Source: Cupriavidus numazuensis (lineage in GTDB: Bacteria > Pseudomonadota > Gammaproteobacteria > Burkholderiales > Burkholderiaceae). From it: a stretch of 64,000 nt of DNA. Shown in pieces: positions 54,049-62,944 of this stretch; the stretch's first letter is position 1; each line of letters opens with the position of its first letter. The notes below the pieces were generated by a model. That model did not search any database, was not told the DNA's origin, and saw only the letters and a list, made by a program, of their open reading frames with translations. Where the stretch lies: assembly GCF_905397435.1 (NCBI RefSeq), contig NZ_CAJPVI010000008.1, forward strand, positions 62,001-126,000, in the 5' to 3' direction. The translations under genes and the position numbers were made by a program.

Positions 54049-54945
54049 GTGACCCTCGAACTGCTGTCCGAACACGGCTGCCATGGCGGCGTGCAACGCT
54101 TCTACCGGCACGCGTCGACCGTCATCGGGTTGCCGATGCGTTTCTCGGTGTACCTGCCGCCGCAGGCGCTGGCCGGTGGCGGCAAGCTGCCGACGCTGTT
54201 CTACCTGGCCGGCCTGACCTGCACGGAAGAAACGTTCATGATCAAGGCCGGTGCGCAGCGCTTTGCCGCCGAGCACGGCCTGGTCCTGATCGCGCCCGAT
54301 ACCAGTCCGCGCGGTGCGGGCGTGCCGGGTGAAGCCGATGCGTGGGACTTCGGCGTCGGGGCGGGCTTCTACGTCGACGCGACTGAAGCACCGTGGAGCC
54401 AGCACTGGCGCATGGAAAGCTACGTCACGCAGGAGCTGTTCGACCTCGTGAGCCGCGAACTGCCGGTCGATCCGGACCGTGTCGGCATCTTCGGGCATTC
54501 GATGGGCGGACACGGTGCGCTGGTGCTGGCGCAACGGCATCCGCAGCGGTTCCGCTCAGTGTCGGCGTTCGCGCCGATTGCCGCGCCGACACAGTGCCCG
54601 TGGGGACGGAAGGCGTTCACCGGCTACCTCGGCGCGGACCGGGCAGCCTGGATGGACTACGACGCATCGGCGTTGATGAGCCGGCAAACGCGCCCGCCAT
54701 TTCCGGAAGGCATTCTGGTGGACCAGGGCCTCAGCGATGAATTCCTGGAGGCGCAACTGAACCCCGCGGCGTTCGAAGCCGCTTGTGCAAGCGTCGGGCA
54801 GCCGCTGATCCTGCGGCGGCATGAGGCTTATGACCACGGCTATTACTTCATCAGCACCTTCATTGGCGACCACATCCACTTTCACGCCAGCATTCTGGCA
54901 GGGCGCAGTCGCCCAATGCTGACCCGGACATCAACGGTCAGGTAA
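54049..54945 (+). CDS. fghA: S-formylglutathione hydrolase
   Basis: A 298-residue serine hydrolase of the esterase D family, somewhat longer than the usual ~280. It has FYLAGLTCTEETF, the nucleophile Ser in GHSMGGHGAL (about 149), DQGLSDEFL for the Asp and HEAYDHGYYFISTF for the His. It hydrolyses S-formylglutathione to formate and glutathione. The start is GTG with GAGGAG upstream, ten bases after the frmA stop, so the two form an operon. Confidence 0.95.
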   Translation: MTLELLSEHGCHGGVQRFYRHASTVIGLPMRFSVYLPPQALAGGGKLPTLFYLAGLTCTEETFMIKAGAQRFAAEHGLVLIAPDTSPRGAGVPGEADAWDFGVGAGFYVDATEAPWSQHWRMESYVTQELFDLVSRELPVDPDRVGIFGHSMGGHGALVLAQRHPQRFRSVSAFAPIAAPTQCPWGRKAFTGYLGADRAAWMDYDASALMSRQTRPPFPEGILVDQGLSDEFLEAQLNPAAFEAACASVGQPLILRRHEAYDHGYYFISTFIGDHIHFHASILAGRSRPMLTRTSTVR

Positions 54946-55011
54946 ATGCACCTGAACAGGCTGGCGCGACTTGCCGTGGCCTGGAATTCTTTTCTTCTTA
55001 ACCAAGGAACT

Positions 55012-55398
55012 ATGAGTATGACCATCTTTACCCACGTTGTGATTGGCACGAACGATCTGGAACGCGCCCGGAATTTCTATGACGAAGTCCTCGGCACACT
55101 CGGTGTCCAGCGAGTCATGAACCTGGAGACCGCATCGCTTTGGGGGGCAGACGCCCCGGCGTTCATGGTGACCAGGCCGGGCAATGGCCTGCCTGCGACC
55201 TATGCCAATGGTGGCACCATCAGCTTTGCGGCGCCAAGCCGTGCCGCCGTCCATGCGTTTCACGAGACGGCACTGAAGCTCGGCGCGGTGGATGAAGGCG
55301 AGCCTGGTCCGCGCAGCTTTACGCCCACGGCCTATGCGGCGTATGTGCGCGATCCGGACGGCAACAAGATCTGTACCTATTGCTTCGCGTCTGCGTAA
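55012..55398 (+). CDS. VOC-family glyoxalase-like protein
   Basis: A 128-residue single-module VOC protein: TIFTHVVIGTNDLERARNFYDEVLG, a middle DAPAFMVTRPG, and AAYVRDPDGNKICTYCF with the second metal-side strand. Starts at 55012 and 55018 both fit; AAGGAAC is upstream. It lies 66 bases after fghA on the same strand. Glyoxalase/formaldehyde proximity suggests thiol-adduct or aldehyde chemistry, but no substrate is implied by sequence alone. Confidence 0.87.
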   Translation: MSMTIFTHVVIGTNDLERARNFYDEVLGTLGVQRVMNLETASLWGADAPAFMVTRPGNGLPATYANGGTISFAAPSRAAVHAFHETALKLGAVDEGEPGPRSFTPTAYAAYVRDPDGNKICTYCFASA

Positions 55399-55596
55399 CT
55401 TGCCTGCCATCGTACCGCTGGCCCCGTCTGAGTCGAGGATGGCGGCCACAGGGTCGCTATGACGATCCCTGATGCCGTCCCGGCTGGACGGGCTCGCGGC
55501 ATCGTTGCCAGCAGCAGACGCTACAGGGCTGCCGCCTGCCGGCTGGCCGGCTCTGAGCCTTTAACGGGAATTCGCTAGTACTGGAAGGCATGCGGT

Positions 55597-56898
55597 TCAA
55601 GGCGCCAGCCACAGCAATGCGGCATGGAGCAGCACACCCACGGTGCCGCCGACAACCGTGCCATTGATGCGGATGAACTGCAGGTCGCGCCCGATCTCCG
55701 ATTCGATCTTCCTCGTGATCTCGTCCGGGTCCCAGCTTTTGACGACTTCGGAGATCAGCGCAGGTACCTGGTGGCGGTAGCGGATGACGGCCGCATGGAC
55801 GAGCTGCAGCCACCATGCATTGAGCCGGTCCTGCTGGGCCGGATCATCGCGCACACTCGCGCCGAGCGACGCCAGCATGTCGGCGACCATGGCGCGCATC
55901 CACGAATCCTCGCGTGCCGCTTCGCTGCCGAGCCACAGGCGCAGACGGTGCCACAGCATTCGATAGCTGTCTTCGCGCTTCAGGTAGCGGATGAAGTCGC
56001 GCATCCACGACCGGCCCGTACGGCGGTAGCGGGGGGACGTGCGCAGGCGGACGATCAGTACTTGCATGGCTTCGTCGAGTTGCTGCCGCAATGGATGGTC
56101 CGGCGCGGAGCGGACTTCATGCAGCAGCGCGATGATGCCTTCGACAAACTTGTTGACGATATACGCGTCGAGCCGGACCGGCGTATAGCGCGATGCCTCG
56201 CTGAACTTGGCCTGCAGCAGGCCGGCGTTCGCCGTCAGCCATTTCTCCATGGCGCGCAGGCCGCGATCGAGCAGCGGCTGGTGCCGCTGCTGCTCCGTCA
56301 GCACTTGCAGCAGGTTACCCGCCAAGGCCGAGACATCGAGCGTGCGAAGCCAGGGCAGGGCGCTGCGCTCGAACAGGCGGGCGACGTTGTCGTCGTCGAG
56401 CACCTGCAGCAGGGCGGGCAGCGAATCCACCACGGGGTCTGCGAGCGCGCGGCTGTTGGCGGGGCTGGCCAGCCAGCTGGCGGCCACCTTTGCGGTGTTG
56501 TGCGCGCGCAGCCGGTCGACGATCAGCTCGGGTGCCAGGAAATTCCGCTCGACAAAGCTGCCCAGGCTGTCGGCAATGCGCATCTGGTTACGCGGAATGA
56601 TCGCCGTATGCGGAATCGGCAGGCCCAACGGGCGGCGGAACAGGGCCACTACCGCGTACCAGTCTGCGACGGCGCCCACGGTGCCGGCTTCAGCAAAGGC
56701 ACGCACCCACGCAAGCCAGGAGGCGTACGAAGGATAGTAGGCCTGGCCCAGCGCGCTGAGCACCAGCAGCACCAGCATGGCCACGAGAATGGCGGTTGCC
56801 GTCCTGCGCATGCGTCGCAGCCCGTTCTGTGCCGGCGTGGTGGGTCTGTCGGGCGCGGCATGCGCCTGGCGGGTGTCATCGTCCGCGAAGAAACTCAA
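55597..56898 (-). CDS. DUF445-domain membrane protein
   Basis: A ~433-residue DUF445 protein: an N-terminal membrane segment (TAILVAMLVLLVLSALGQAYY), then FAEAGTVGAVADWYAVVALFRRPLG, which is the family core, IPRNQMRIADSLGSFVERNFL, and a helical body ending FIRINGTVVGGTVGVLLHAALLWL with a second membrane segment. A TTG at 56898 has CAGGAG upstream and gives a normal N-terminus; the frame is open to 57075. Function is unknown; anchored helical proteins of the envelope. It faces away from a small hypothetical gene. Confidence 0.82.
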   Translation of the reverse strand: MSFFADDDTRQAHAAPDRPTTPAQNGLRRMRRTATAILVAMLVLLVLSALGQAYYPSYASWLAWVRAFAEAGTVGAVADWYAVVALFRRPLGLPIPHTAIIPRNQMRIADSLGSFVERNFLAPELIVDRLRAHNTAKVAASWLASPANSRALADPVVDSLPALLQVLDDDNVARLFERSALPWLRTLDVSALAGNLLQVLTEQQRHQPLLDRGLRAMEKWLTANAGLLQAKFSEASRYTPVRLDAYIVNKFVEGIIALLHEVRSAPDHPLRQQLDEAMQVLIVRLRTSPRYRRTGRSWMRDFIRYLKREDSYRMLWHRLRLWLGSEAAREDSWMRAMVADMLASLGASVRDDPAQQDRLNAWWLQLVHAAVIRYRHQVPALISEVVKSWDPDEITRKIESEIGRDLQFIRINGTVVGGTVGVLLHAALLWLAP

Positions 56899-57086
56899 GG
56901 CGAGGGCTCCTGCAGGAATCTGGATAACCTTGCCGCCGGTGACCCACAGCGGATCCCGGCGAATGCGCATGGTACCGCGCAATGATTGCACGGGCTTGAA
57001 CAGCGCCTTCCATCGCCTCGGCATTCCCGGCAATGCGCTGGCTGGCCGGCGTTGCCGCCCATGCGCCTGACTCAATTACCCTGATC

Positions 57087-57449
57087 GTGTTATTCCCTTG
57101 TTGCCACGCTTGCTGGGATCATGGGGCTGCAGCAAGTGCAGGCGGTCGCACCAATATCCATGGAACCGCATACAGGCTCGACACCATTGTGGCCGATACC
57201 GATCCCGATGCGCTGTTCAGGCGCGCCGGTTACTACGACTTCCGCGCTGATACGGAACTCACGTCCGGCGGATTGCACCAGGGATTCGTGCTGGTACGCC
57301 ATCACACCCTGATCGGCACTGTTCAGACGGTATTTCGCGCCGGCAAACCGCAGGCGCAGAGCGACAAGGCGCTGTCCCTGGCTCTGGAAAAGCTCGAGCA
57401 ACTGGCTGCACTGGCAGCGCGGGACCGGTTGCGCAAACTGTGTGGGTAG
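57087..57449 (+). CDS. conserved-looking small hypothetical protein
   Basis: About 96 well-formed residues from YRLDTIVADTDPDALFRRAGYY to the C-terminal RDRLRKLCG, with GFVLVRHHTLIGTVQTVF in the middle and a terminal helix. The gene looks real by composition, but no ATG stands near its true N-terminus: in-frame choices are GTG at 57087 or ATG at 57033. No family is named. It lies divergent from the DUF445 gene and convergent with the MocR gene. Confidence 0.5.
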   Translation: MLFPCCHACWDHGAAASAGGRTNIHGTAYRLDTIVADTDPDALFRRAGYYDFRADTELTSGGLHQGFVLVRHHTLIGTVQTVFRAGKPQAQSDKALSLALEKLEQLAALAARDRLRKLCG

Positions 57450-57493
57450 ACGCCCATTCGAATTGGCAGGGCCGGCTGGATCGCGGGCAAACC

Positions 57494-58864
57494 TCAAACT
57501 ACCGCCGCCGCCTGATCGGGGGGCTTGCGCGCCAGCAGATCCGCGAGCCGCTTCAGTGCCATCGACAACTGCGTACGCTGCGTCGCACCACCGAGCGAGA
57601 TGCGGATCATGTTGGGCGGCGTAGGTCCTTCATGGAACGCGTCAGACGGCGTGACGCGCAGGTGTTCGTCCAGCGCGGCACGGCTGAACCGCGCGGCGCT
57701 CCAGTAGCTCGGCAGCGCGTGCCAAAGGTGGATGCCGGCCGGTGACAGTGTCCCGGAGCCGGACAGCCACTGGCGGGCGATGACCTGACGCGCGGCCGCT
57801 TCCGCACGAATGCCTGCCAGCAGTTCGGCGGCCGAGCCGTCCTGGATCCACTGCATCGCGAGCGCCATCGACAACGGCGCGGCCATCAGGCTGAAAGCCC
57901 GCAGCGCGGACAGCATGGCCTCTTGAGTGTCCTGCCCGCCGGGCATCACGACGTAAGCAGTGCGCAGGCCCGGGCTCAGGCACTTTGACAGTGTCGATAC
58001 GTAGACAACGCGTTCCGGGGCGAGTGCCGCAATGGGCGGGGGCGCCTCGGGCGTCAGCAGCCAATAGGGATCGTCTTCGATGATCAGCGCATCGCACACG
58101 CTGGCAATGCGCGCCAGTTCCAGCCGGCGCGCGGCGGGCATGGTGTGCGTGGTGGGGTTCTGCGAGGTCGGGTTCAGGTACACCAGCCGCACGCCGTCAT
58201 CGCGGCAGGCCGCTTCGAGCAGGTCAGGGCGCATGCCGTCGGCATCGACGCCGATCGTCACGATGCGGCGGCCCAGCGTGGCGGCCGCCAGGCGCATGCC
58301 AGGGTAGATCAGCGGTTCGGCGGCCACGGCGTCGCCTGGTTCGCTGTGCGCGAGGATCAGTGCGGCCAGTGCGCTCTGGGCGCCCGGATACACGAGCACG
58401 CGCGATGGCTCGACCGCGCCCAGCATCGGCGCCAGCCATTGCGCGCCCGCGGCACGCTCGGACGCGCTGCCGCCGCCGAGCTGGTACGTCATGAGCAGGC
58501 TGGCATCGGTGCGCAGCGTGATCTGCGAGAGACCACGCCGCATCACGTCGTCGAAATCGACGCCTTCCGGCGGAGGCGGCACGTTCATGCTGAGGTCGAC
58601 GACCTGGGCCAGTTCGGCGGTCTGCGCCGCGATGAAGGTGCCCAGCGTCCCGCGCGATTCCACCAGCCGGCGCCGCCGCGCTTCGTTCAGCGCACGCGTG
58701 ACGGTGGTCAGGTCCACGCCGAGGCGGGCGGCCAGCTCGCGCTGCGGTGGCAGCCGGTCGCCGGGCAACAGCAGGCCATCGGCAAGCGCCTGTTCGACGA
58801 AGCCGACGATCTGCAGGTAGCGCGGGCCGGCGCCGGCCGAAAACCCGCGTGTCCAGGCCAGCAC
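57494..58864 (-). CDS. MocR-type PLP-dependent transcriptional regulator (GntR/aminotransferase fusion)
   Basis: A 456-residue MocR regulator. An N-terminal GntR winged helix (VEQALADGLLLPGDRLPPQRELAARLGVD) is fused to a fold-type I aminotransferase domain with YPGAQSALAALI, NPTSQNPTTHTM, IIEDDPYW and the PLP-lysine motif STLSKCLSPGLR. The GTG at 58864 follows AAGGAAA by seven bases and starts the domain cleanly. It is divergent from cyoA, and repeats in the gap are probable binding sites, so PLP or an amino-compound signal may control the quinol oxidase. Confidence 0.9.
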   Translation of the reverse strand: MLAWTRGFSAGAGPRYLQIVGFVEQALADGLLLPGDRLPPQRELAARLGVDLTTVTRALNEARRRRLVESRGTLGTFIAAQTAELAQVVDLSMNVPPPPEGVDFDDVMRRGLSQITLRTDASLLMTYQLGGGSASERAAGAQWLAPMLGAVEPSRVLVYPGAQSALAALILAHSEPGDAVAAEPLIYPGMRLAAATLGRRIVTIGVDADGMRPDLLEAACRDDGVRLVYLNPTSQNPTTHTMPAARRLELARIASVCDALIIEDDPYWLLTPEAPPPIAALAPERVVYVSTLSKCLSPGLRTAYVVMPGGQDTQEAMLSALRAFSLMAAPLSMALAMQWIQDGSAAELLAGIRAEAAARQVIARQWLSGSGTLSPAGIHLWHALPSYWSAARFSRAALDEHLRVTPSDAFHEGPTPPNMIRISLGGATQRTQLSMALKRLADLLARKPPDQAAAVV

Positions 58865-58874
58865 ATCAGGGTTT

Positions 58875-58966
58875 CCTTGTATGGGAACTATCACCGGAAA
58901 TTCCACCTTGTATGGATGTTGTCTTACCTTACCATCGCGACCGCCCCAGGTAAATCCATACAAAGG
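58875..58966. promoter_or_regulatory. repeats between MocR gene and cyoA, putative MocR sites
   Basis: CCTTGTATGG occurs twice as direct repeats (58875-58884 and 58906-58915, 31 bases apart) and once inverted with one extra base (CCATACAAAGG, 58956-58966). Direct repeats three helical turns apart fit MocR dimers; the inverted copy sits over the cyoA leader, 10 bases before its ATG. Confidence 0.55.
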
Positions 58967-58976
58967 TTTCTCAAAG

Positions 58977-59897
58977 ATGCGCAAATCCATCGCCGCCCTC
59001 GCGCTATTGCTGGGCGGCTGTTCATTTGAACTGCTGTCCCCGAAAGGCCCGGTCGGCGCACAGGAGCGCGACCTGATCCTGTTGGCGACCGGTCTGATGC
59101 TGACGGTCGTGATCCCGGTGATTTTCCTCACGCTGTACTTCGCCTGGCGTTACCGGGAAACCAATACCAAGGCCGAGTATGCGCCGCGCTGGTCCCATTC
59201 GACGGCGATCGAAGTGGTGGTGTGGGGCATCCCGTGCGTGATCGTGGCGGCGCTCGGCATCATCATCTGGGAGACGACCCACCGGCTCGACCCGTACCGC
59301 CCGCTGGAAGCGAAGGCGACCCCGGTTGAGGTCGATGTAGTGGCGATGGACTGGAAGTGGCTGTTCATCTATCCGCAATATGGCGTCGCCTCGCTGAACG
59401 AACTGGCCGTGCCGGTCGGCACGCCGGTCAACTTCCGCATCACCGCGGAGTCGACCATGAACGCGCTGTTCATCCCGCAGCTCGGCAGCATGGTGTACGC
59501 GATGAGCGGCATGCAGACGAAGCTGCATCTGCTGGCCGATACACCGGGCGTCTATGACGGCCGCTCGGCCGCGTACAGCGGCGCCGGCTTCTCCGACATG
59601 CACTTCAAGACCTACGCGACATCGCGCGAGGCCTTCGACGCCTGGATCGCGCGCGCCCGCGCTTCCGGCCAGACGCTCGACGAACGTGCCTATGGCGCGC
59701 TCAAGCGCCCCAGCAGCAAGGACCCGGTCACGCTGTATGCCAGCGTCTCACCGCGACTGTTCCAGGCCGTGGTCGACCAGTACATGCCCGGCATGGACGG
59801 CGTCTGCCGCTCCGACAGCCCGGCCACGCTGCAAGCGGCGCTCTCTCTGACCGCGCCGGCTACCCCTATCTCCGCGACCCCCGCGACCATTCGTTAA
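58977..59897 (+). CDS. cyoA: cytochrome bo-type quinol oxidase subunit II
   Basis: A 306-residue lipoprotein subunit II: signal and lipobox LALLLGGCS, two membrane helices (LILLATGLMLTVVIPVIFLTLYF and a second at VVVWGIPCVIVAALGIIIW), then the periplasmic cupredoxin-like domain (VDVVAMDWKWLFIYP, MNALFIPQLGSMVYAMSGM). The CuA cysteines of cytochrome c oxidases are absent, as expected for quinol oxidases. The ATG at 58977 follows the regulator's repeats. First of four genes in a compact operon. Confidence 0.95.
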   Translation: MRKSIAALALLLGGCSFELLSPKGPVGAQERDLILLATGLMLTVVIPVIFLTLYFAWRYRETNTKAEYAPRWSHSTAIEVVVWGIPCVIVAALGIIIWETTHRLDPYRPLEAKATPVEVDVVAMDWKWLFIYPQYGVASLNELAVPVGTPVNFRITAESTMNALFIPQLGSMVYAMSGMQTKLHLLADTPGVYDGRSAAYSGAGFSDMHFKTYATSREAFDAWIARARASGQTLDERAYGALKRPSSKDPVTLYASVSPRLFQAVVDQYMPGMDGVCRSDSPATLQAALSLTAPATPISATPATIR

Positions 59898-59900
59898 GCC

Positions 59901-61880
59901 ATGTTTGGAAAACTCACCCTCGCGGCCATCCCTACCCACGAGCCCATCATCATGGGCACGCTGGTGGCGGTGCTGCTGCTCGGTGGCGCCCTGGTGGGCG
60001 CCATCACTTATTACCGCAAGTGGTCCTATCTGTGGACCGAGTGGATCTGCTCGGTCGACCACAAGCGCATCGGCGTCATGTACATCATCATGGCGCTGAT
60101 CATGCTGCTGCGCGGCTTTGCCGACGCCATCATGATGCGCATGCAGCAGGCCATTGCCGTGGGCGAAGCAGCGGGCTACCTGCCGCCGCACCACTACGAC
60201 CAGATCTTCACGGCGCATGGCGTGATCATGATCTTCTTCGTGGCCACGCCGTTCATCCTCGGGCTGATGAACGTCATCGTCCCGCTGCAGATCGGCGCGC
60301 GCGACGTCGCGTTCCCGTTCGTCAACTCGCTGAGCTTCTGGATGTCGGCGGTCGGCGCGGTGCTGGTGATGATGTCGATGTTCGTCGGCGATTTCGCGGC
60401 CACGGGCTGGGTCGCTTATCCGCCGCTGTCGGGGCTCGGGTATAGCCCGACAGTCGGGGTCGATTACTACATCTGGTCGTTGCAGATATCGGGGCTTGGA
60501 ACGACGCTCACCGGTATCAACTTCATCGCGACGATCCTGCGCATGCGCGCGCCGGGCATGAACCTGATGAAGATGCCGGTGTTCACGTGGACCGCGCTGA
60601 TCACCAACATCCTGATCGTCGCGATCTTCCCGGTGCTGACCGCCACGCTCGCGCTGCTGACGGCCGACCGCTACCTCGACATGCACTTCTTCACGAACGA
60701 GCTTGGCGGCAACGCCATGATGTACGTGAACCTGATCTGGATCTGGGGCCACCCCGAGGTCTATGTGCTGATCCTGCCGTGCTTCGGCGCGTTCTCGGAA
60801 ATCATCGCCACGTTCTCGCGCAAGCCGCTGTTCGGCTACAAGTCGATGGTGTACGCGACTTCGTCGATCGGCGTGCTGTCGTTCTTCGTCTGGCTGCACC
60901 ACTTCTTCACGATGGGCTCGGGCGCCAACGTCAATGCGTTCTTCGGCATCATGACGTCGATCATCTCGATCCCGACCGGCGTCAAGCTGTTCAACTGGCT
61001 GTTCACGATGTACCGCGGACGCATCCGCTTCCATTCGTCGACGCTGTGGACCATCGGCTTCATGGTGACCTTCGCGATCGGCGGCATGACTGGCGTGCTG
61101 CTGGCGGTGCCCGGCGCGGATTTCGTGCTGCACAACAGCCTGTTCCTGGTCGCCCACTTCCACAACGTGATCATCGGCGGCGTGGTGTTCGGCTGCCTGG
61201 CGGCGATGTCGTTCTGGTTCCCGAAGGTGTTCGGCTTCCGGCTCAACGAGTTCTGGGGCAAGGTGTCGTTCTGGTGCTGGCTGATCGGCTTCTGCCTGGC
61301 GTTCCTGCCGCTGTACGGCCTTGGCATGAAGGGCATGACGCGCCGGATGAACCACTATGTCAACCCCGAATGGCAGCCGTGGCTGATCGTGGCGATGATC
61401 GGTGCGCTCATCATCGGCGCCGGCATCCTCGCGCTGCTGTGGCAACTCTACGTCAGCGTGCGCGACCGCGAGCAGAACCGCGACCTGACCGGCGACCCGT
61501 GGAACGCGCGCAGCCTCGAATGGTCGACGCCGTCGCCCGCGCCGCACTACAACTTCGCGATCGTGCCGAACATCACGTCGCTCGAACAGCACTGGGACGA
61601 CAAGGAAGCCGGCCTCGCATGGCAGGCGCCGGCGCGCTACGAGGACATCCACATGCCGCGCCCGACGTCGGCTGGCTTCATCGTGTCGATGTTCGGGCTG
61701 GTGCTTTGCTTCGGCTTCGTGTGGCACATCTGGTGGCTGGCAGGGGCCGGTCTTGCCGGGATGATCGCCACCTTCATCGCGCGCTCGTATGACCGCGATG
61801 TCGATTACTACGTGCCGGCGGCGGAAGTCGAGCGCACCGAACGCGCGCGTTTCGAACAGATGCGGCAAGCCACTCTCTGA
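59901..61880 (+). CDS. cyoB: cytochrome bo-type quinol oxidase subunit I
   Basis: A 659-residue haem-copper oxidase subunit I, near the 663 of E. coli. Copper and haem ligands lie in [12 protein letters not shown] (His-Pro-Glu-Val-Tyr), [10 protein letters not shown] (His-His) and [12 protein letters not shown] (His), with ITAHG-type ligand helix ([12 protein letters not shown]). It reduces oxygen to water with proton pumping in the inner membrane. It starts three bases after cyoA stops. Confidence 0.97.
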   Translation: MFGKLTLAAIPTHEPIIMGTLVAVLLLGGALVGAITYYRKWSYLWTEWICSVDHKRIGVMYIIMALIMLLRGFADAIMMRMQQAIAVGEAAGYLPPHHYDQIFTAHGVIMIFFVATPFILGLMNVIVPLQIGARDVAFPFVNSLSFWMSAVGAVLVMMSMFVGDFAATGWVAYPPLSGLGYSPTVGVDYYIWSLQISGLGTTLTGINFIATILRMRAPGMNLMKMPVFTWTALITNILIVAIFPVLTATLALLTADRYLDMHFFTNELGGNAMMYVNLIWIWGHPEVYVLILPCFGAFSEIIATFSRKPLFGYKSMVYATSSIGVLSFFVWLHHFFTMGSGANVNAFFGIMTSIISIPTGVKLFNWLFTMYRGRIRFHSSTLWTIGFMVTFAIGGMTGVLLAVPGADFVLHNSLFLVAHFHNVIIGGVVFGCLAAMSFWFPKVFGFRLNEFWGKVSFWCWLIGFCLAFLPLYGLGMKGMTRRMNHYVNPEWQPWLIVAMIGALIIGAGILALLWQLYVSVRDREQNRDLTGDPWNARSLEWSTPSPAPHYNFAIVPNITSLEQHWDDKEAGLAWQAPARYEDIHMPRPTSAGFIVSMFGLVLCFGFVWHIWWLAGAGLAGMIATFIARSYDRDVDYYVPAAEVERTERARFEQMRQATL

Positions 61881-61885
61881 CAGAC

Positions 61886-62548
61886 ATGGAAACCACTTAC
61901 AAGATCGGGACGGACGCGGTTGCCGTTCCCCACGGCGCCGGCGTTCACCACGCAGCGCACGCCGGCGCCGCGCATGACGCCCATGCCGGCGAAGGCCATA
62001 CCACGCTCGGCTTCTGGCTCTACCTGATGAGCGATTGCCTCATCTTCGCCGTGCTGTTCGCCACCTACGGTGTGCTGGGCAACCACACGGCCGGCGGCCC
62101 GACCGGACGCGAGCTGTTCGACCTGCGTTTCGTGCTGGTCGAAACGATGCTGCTGCTGTGCAGCAGCTACACGTTCGGCATGGCGATGATGAGCATCAAG
62201 GATGGCCGCGGCGAGGTGCGCGATGTGATCCGCTGGCTGGCCATTACCTTCATGCTCGGCGCGTGCTTCATCGGCATGGAAATCTACGAGTTCCGCGAAC
62301 TGCTGCACGAGGGCGCCGGCCCGCAGCGCAGCGCGGCGTTGTCGGCGTTCTTCATGCTGGTCGGCACGCACGGCATGCACGTGGCGGCAGGGCTCGCGTG
62401 GATCGTCGTGCTCGCGCACCAGATGCAGGCATTCGGTCTGGACGCCATCGTGCGCCGCCGTCTCGCTTGCCTGAGCCTGTTCTGGCACTTCCTGGACCTG
62501 GTCTGGATCTGCGTCTTTACGTTCGTCTACCTGAGGGCCTTCGCATGA
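61886..62548 (+). CDS. cyoC: cytochrome bo-type quinol oxidase subunit III
   Basis: A 220-residue five-helix subunit III with an N-terminal His-rich leader ([20 protein letters not shown]) and [17 protein letters not shown], then [19 protein letters not shown] and the final helix [18 protein letters not shown]. It supports proton uptake and stability of the oxidase. It lies five bases after cyoB and overlaps cyoD by four. Confidence 0.95.
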   Translation: METTYKIGTDAVAVPHGAGVHHAAHAGAAHDAHAGEGHTTLGFWLYLMSDCLIFAVLFATYGVLGNHTAGGPTGRELFDLRFVLVETMLLLCSSYTFGMAMMSIKDGRGEVRDVIRWLAITFMLGACFIGMEIYEFRELLHEGAGPQRSAALSAFFMLVGTHGMHVAAGLAWIVVLAHQMQAFGLDAIVRRRLACLSLFWHFLDLVWICVFTFVYLRAFA

Positions 62549-62940
62549 CGACTTCCCATGCTTCGCACGCTTCTCATGCCGCGCATGATGCGGCTGCCCA
62601 CGACAGCGCGCACGGATCGCCGCGCAGCTATGCGATCGGTTTTGCGCTGTCCCTCGTGCTGACCTTCGCGTCGTTCGGCGCCGTGATGAGCGGCGAGTTG
62701 CCGCCCGGCATGGGTTTGCCGGTCATCGTCGGGCTGTGTGTGGCGCAGTTGCTCGTGCAGCTGAGCTTCTTCCTGCATCTCGGCATCGGCAAGGGCCAGC
62801 GCAGCAACAGCGCGATCTTCGCGTGTACGTTCGGGCTGATCGTGATCGTCGTGGCCGGCTCGCTGTGGGTCATGCACAATGCCGACACCAACATGATGCC
62901 GACGCAGATGACGATCGAGCGGGCTCGCGCGAAGGACTGA
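62545..62940 (+). CDS. cyoD: cytochrome bo-type quinol oxidase subunit IV
   Basis: A 131-residue small subunit with a His/Ala-rich leader and three helices ([61 protein letters not shown]). The ATG at 62545 overlaps the cyoC stop (ATGA), indicating coupling. It aids assembly of the oxidase. cyoE, the haem O synthase, does not follow here; an MFS gene is convergent four bases away. Confidence 0.93.
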   Translation: MTTSHASHASHAAHDAAAHDSAHGSPRSYAIGFALSLVLTFASFGAVMSGELPPGMGLPVIVGLCVAQLLVQLSFFLHLGIGKGQRSNSAIFACTFGLIVIVVAGSLWVMHNADTNMMPTQMTIERARAKD

Positions 62941-62944
62941 GCGA

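Noticed and set aside
59748..61868. 706-codon minus-strand open frame rich in His, Arg, Asp and Glu
   Set aside because: Exactly antisense to cyoB; composition mirrors complement codons of membrane helices.
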